Origin: Pseudomonas viridiflava
GTDB lineage: Bacteria > Pseudomonadota > Gammaproteobacteria > Pseudomonadales > Pseudomonadaceae
NCBI RefSeq assembly: GCF_900589395.1
Contig: NZ_UUIS01000019.1
Coordinates: forward strand, 94,421 to 158,420
Direction: 5' to 3'
DNA length: 64,000 bases
Of the stretch, positions 63,109 to 64,000 are shown one piece after another. The position numbers and the translations under genes were made by a program. Under the pieces are notes generated by a model that saw only the letters and a list, made by a program, of their open reading frames with translations, was not told where the DNA came from and ran no database searches. Position 1 is the stretch's first letter, and each line of letters starts with the position of its first letter.

Positions 63109-63735
63109 ATGAACACACCCTCTTCACCTGTCAGTGCACAACAGGCCCAGGCCATTGTGCTGGCGCTGTACACCGGCAGTGAGCGCCTGCATGAAGGCGA
63201 ACCGGAGCGTTACGCCATCGAGTCATGCGAGCGCTCGCCCCGGGGTGATTACTGGATCGTGCGGTGCAACACCGAGGACTGGGTGCTGCGTCAGGAATCG
63301 ATGCGCTGCCTGGTGGGGGTCAATGCCCATCTGGTCAATGTCCACAGCGGCGAGGTGGACGTGGTGGCCAGCATCATGAGCGTCGATGAGTACCTGCAGG
63401 ACAAATACGACCTGATGACCGCAGCCGGCCAGGTGTATGTGCTGGGCCCGGCGTTTGATCGTTCCGACAAGGCGGCGCTGATTAACCTGCGCCAGGCGCT
63501 GGCTTGTACCTACCCCGAGGCTTTTGCACTGCTGTCGCCCGAGCATGCCCGCTGGCTGACGGGCACCGCGCGCCAGCTTGCCGAAGTTCAGCAATTGCTG
63601 GCGGGCCTGAGCATCGACACCGTCGTGACGCTGAGTGCCAGCGCCGGCCAGGCAGTGCCGGTCGGGGTGGAAACCTGGCATGCACAGGCCGCCCTGAAAG
63701 CGTTGCGACAGCGGGTACGGCTCGCCAACGGTTAA
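63109..63735 (+). CDS. Uncharacterised protein downstream of the HEAT-like gene
   Basis: A 208-aa acidic soluble protein with no signal peptide. N-terminal region (YAIESCERSPRGDYWIVRCNTEDWVLRQE) suggests a compact alpha/beta domain with VNVHSGEVDVVASIMS; the C-terminal half is helical (INLRQALACTYPEAFALLSPEHARWL). I do not recognise the family. ATG at 63109 begins 7 bp after the HEAT-like protein's stop, so it is translated from the same mRNA. Confidence 0.68.
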   Translation: MNTPSSPVSAQQAQAIVLALYTGSERLHEGEPERYAIESCERSPRGDYWIVRCNTEDWVLRQESMRCLVGVNAHLVNVHSGEVDVVASIMSVDEYLQDKYDLMTAAGQVYVLGPAFDRSDKAALINLRQALACTYPEAFALLSPEHARWLTGTARQLAEVQQLLAGLSIDTVVTLSASAGQAVPVGVETWHAQAALKALRQRVRLANG

Positions 63736-63756
63736 CGGCTGGATTACCGGCTGCTC

Positions 63757-63881
63757 TGTAGGAGCCCGCTTGCCGGCGACCGAGCGCGAAGCGCTCGTAA
63801 AATCTCGGAAACGCCACAAATTTACGACTGCTAACGCAGCCGGTCGCGGTGGTCCGGCATTCCGGCAGAGCGCGCTCCTAC
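63757..63881. repeat. REPIN-like long inverted repeat, copy 4
   Basis: It begins TGTAGGAGCCCGCTTGCC and ends GCGCGCTCCTAC. The interior GAAACGCCACAAATTTACG and ACTGCTAACGCAGCCGGTC match copy 1 (10110-10145). The right arm carries an insertion (GGTGGTCCGGCATTCC) not seen in the other copies. Confidence 0.83.
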
Positions 63882-63943
63882 TAAACCCGCAGTGCATCAG
63901 GGAATCAGGCGTGCCTGGCGCAGGCAGTCAGATTGCCGACTGC

Positions 63944-64000
63944 TGTAGGAGCCCGCTTGCCGGCGACCGAGTGCGAAGCGCTCGCAAAATCTCGGAAACG
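63944..64000. repeat. REPIN-like repeat, copy 5 (cut by window edge)
   Basis: TGTAGGAGCCCGCTTGCC and the GCGACCGAGTGCGAAGCGCTCGC-type arm, essentially the left arm of copy 4, continue past the window end. Confidence 0.8.

Overview
The window reads as chromosome of a Pseudomonas, most likely of the P. putida group. The basis is high-GC coding sequence, the linked cco/hemN/anr and dnaX-ybaB/ligA-zipA-smc blocks, a ptxS-kgu 2-ketogluconate cluster, a FecI/FecR/TonB-receptor unit, and many extragenic palindromes with TGTAGGAGCGCGCTTGCC-type ends. I see one RNA gene (4.5S RNA, ffs) and no tRNA, rRNA, CRISPR array or intact prophage. Family names come from reading the translations; no database search was run.

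Layout. (1) 1-4693: 3' part of the cbb3 oxidase maturation cluster (ccoG, fixH, ccoI, ccoS, a DsbD_2-type membrane protein). (2) 4719-6976: FeaR/AraC-type regulator and MFS transporter. (3) 7198-10026: hemN, anr, apt. (4) 10230-14594, minus strand: recR, an NADP-dependent oxidoreductase, ybaB, dnaX. (5) 14718-17101: periplasmic solute-binding protein, T7-lysozyme-like amidase, GNAT protein. (6) 17225-21607: an AceE-type E1 gene, a divergent MarR gene and a protein resembling only the C-terminal part of E1, tied together by three copies of one palindrome. (7) 21718-24206: lipoprotein, ffs, zinc metallopeptidase. (8) 24292-32013, minus strand: ligA, zipA, smc, GntR regulator. (9) 32197-37710: guanine deaminase, sulfonate-type monooxygenase plus binding protein, allantoicase, ureidoglycolate lyase. 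(10) 37793-43105: ptxS, kguE, kguK, kguT, kguD with two PtxS palindromes. (11) 43399-51183: the accessory island. (12) 51525-59392: membrane protein, chemoreceptor, aldo/keto reductase, iron-responsive sigma/anti-sigma/receptor unit. (13) 59458-63735: P-loop NTPase, several uncharacterised proteins and a HEAT-like repeat protein. Palindromic repeats end the window.

The most unusual region is 43.4-51.2 kb. One full-length S-type-pyocin-like protein (49010-51112) with a small partner gene is followed, on the same strand, by five displaced modules carrying the same C-terminal domain and partner: two as separate reading frames with nearly intact parts, one with a decayed toxin part, and two as single-chain fusions. 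The modules are separated by a 259-260 bp direct repeat, a truncated and frameshifted second allA, and an IS30-family relic carrying a 17-copy TTCAA array. Partner-gene fragments lie on both sides of the IS. This looks like an actively recombining toxin/immunity cassette store. The biochemical activity of the C-terminal domain, and the role of the partner as immunity protein, are inferences.

How the genes work together: regions 1 and 3 serve low-oxygen respiration and haem synthesis under Anr; region 4 serves replication and recombination; regions 9 and 10 salvage nitrogen, sulfur and carbon from purines, sulfonates and 2-ketogluconate; 55119-59392 is a self-contained siderophore sensing and uptake unit.
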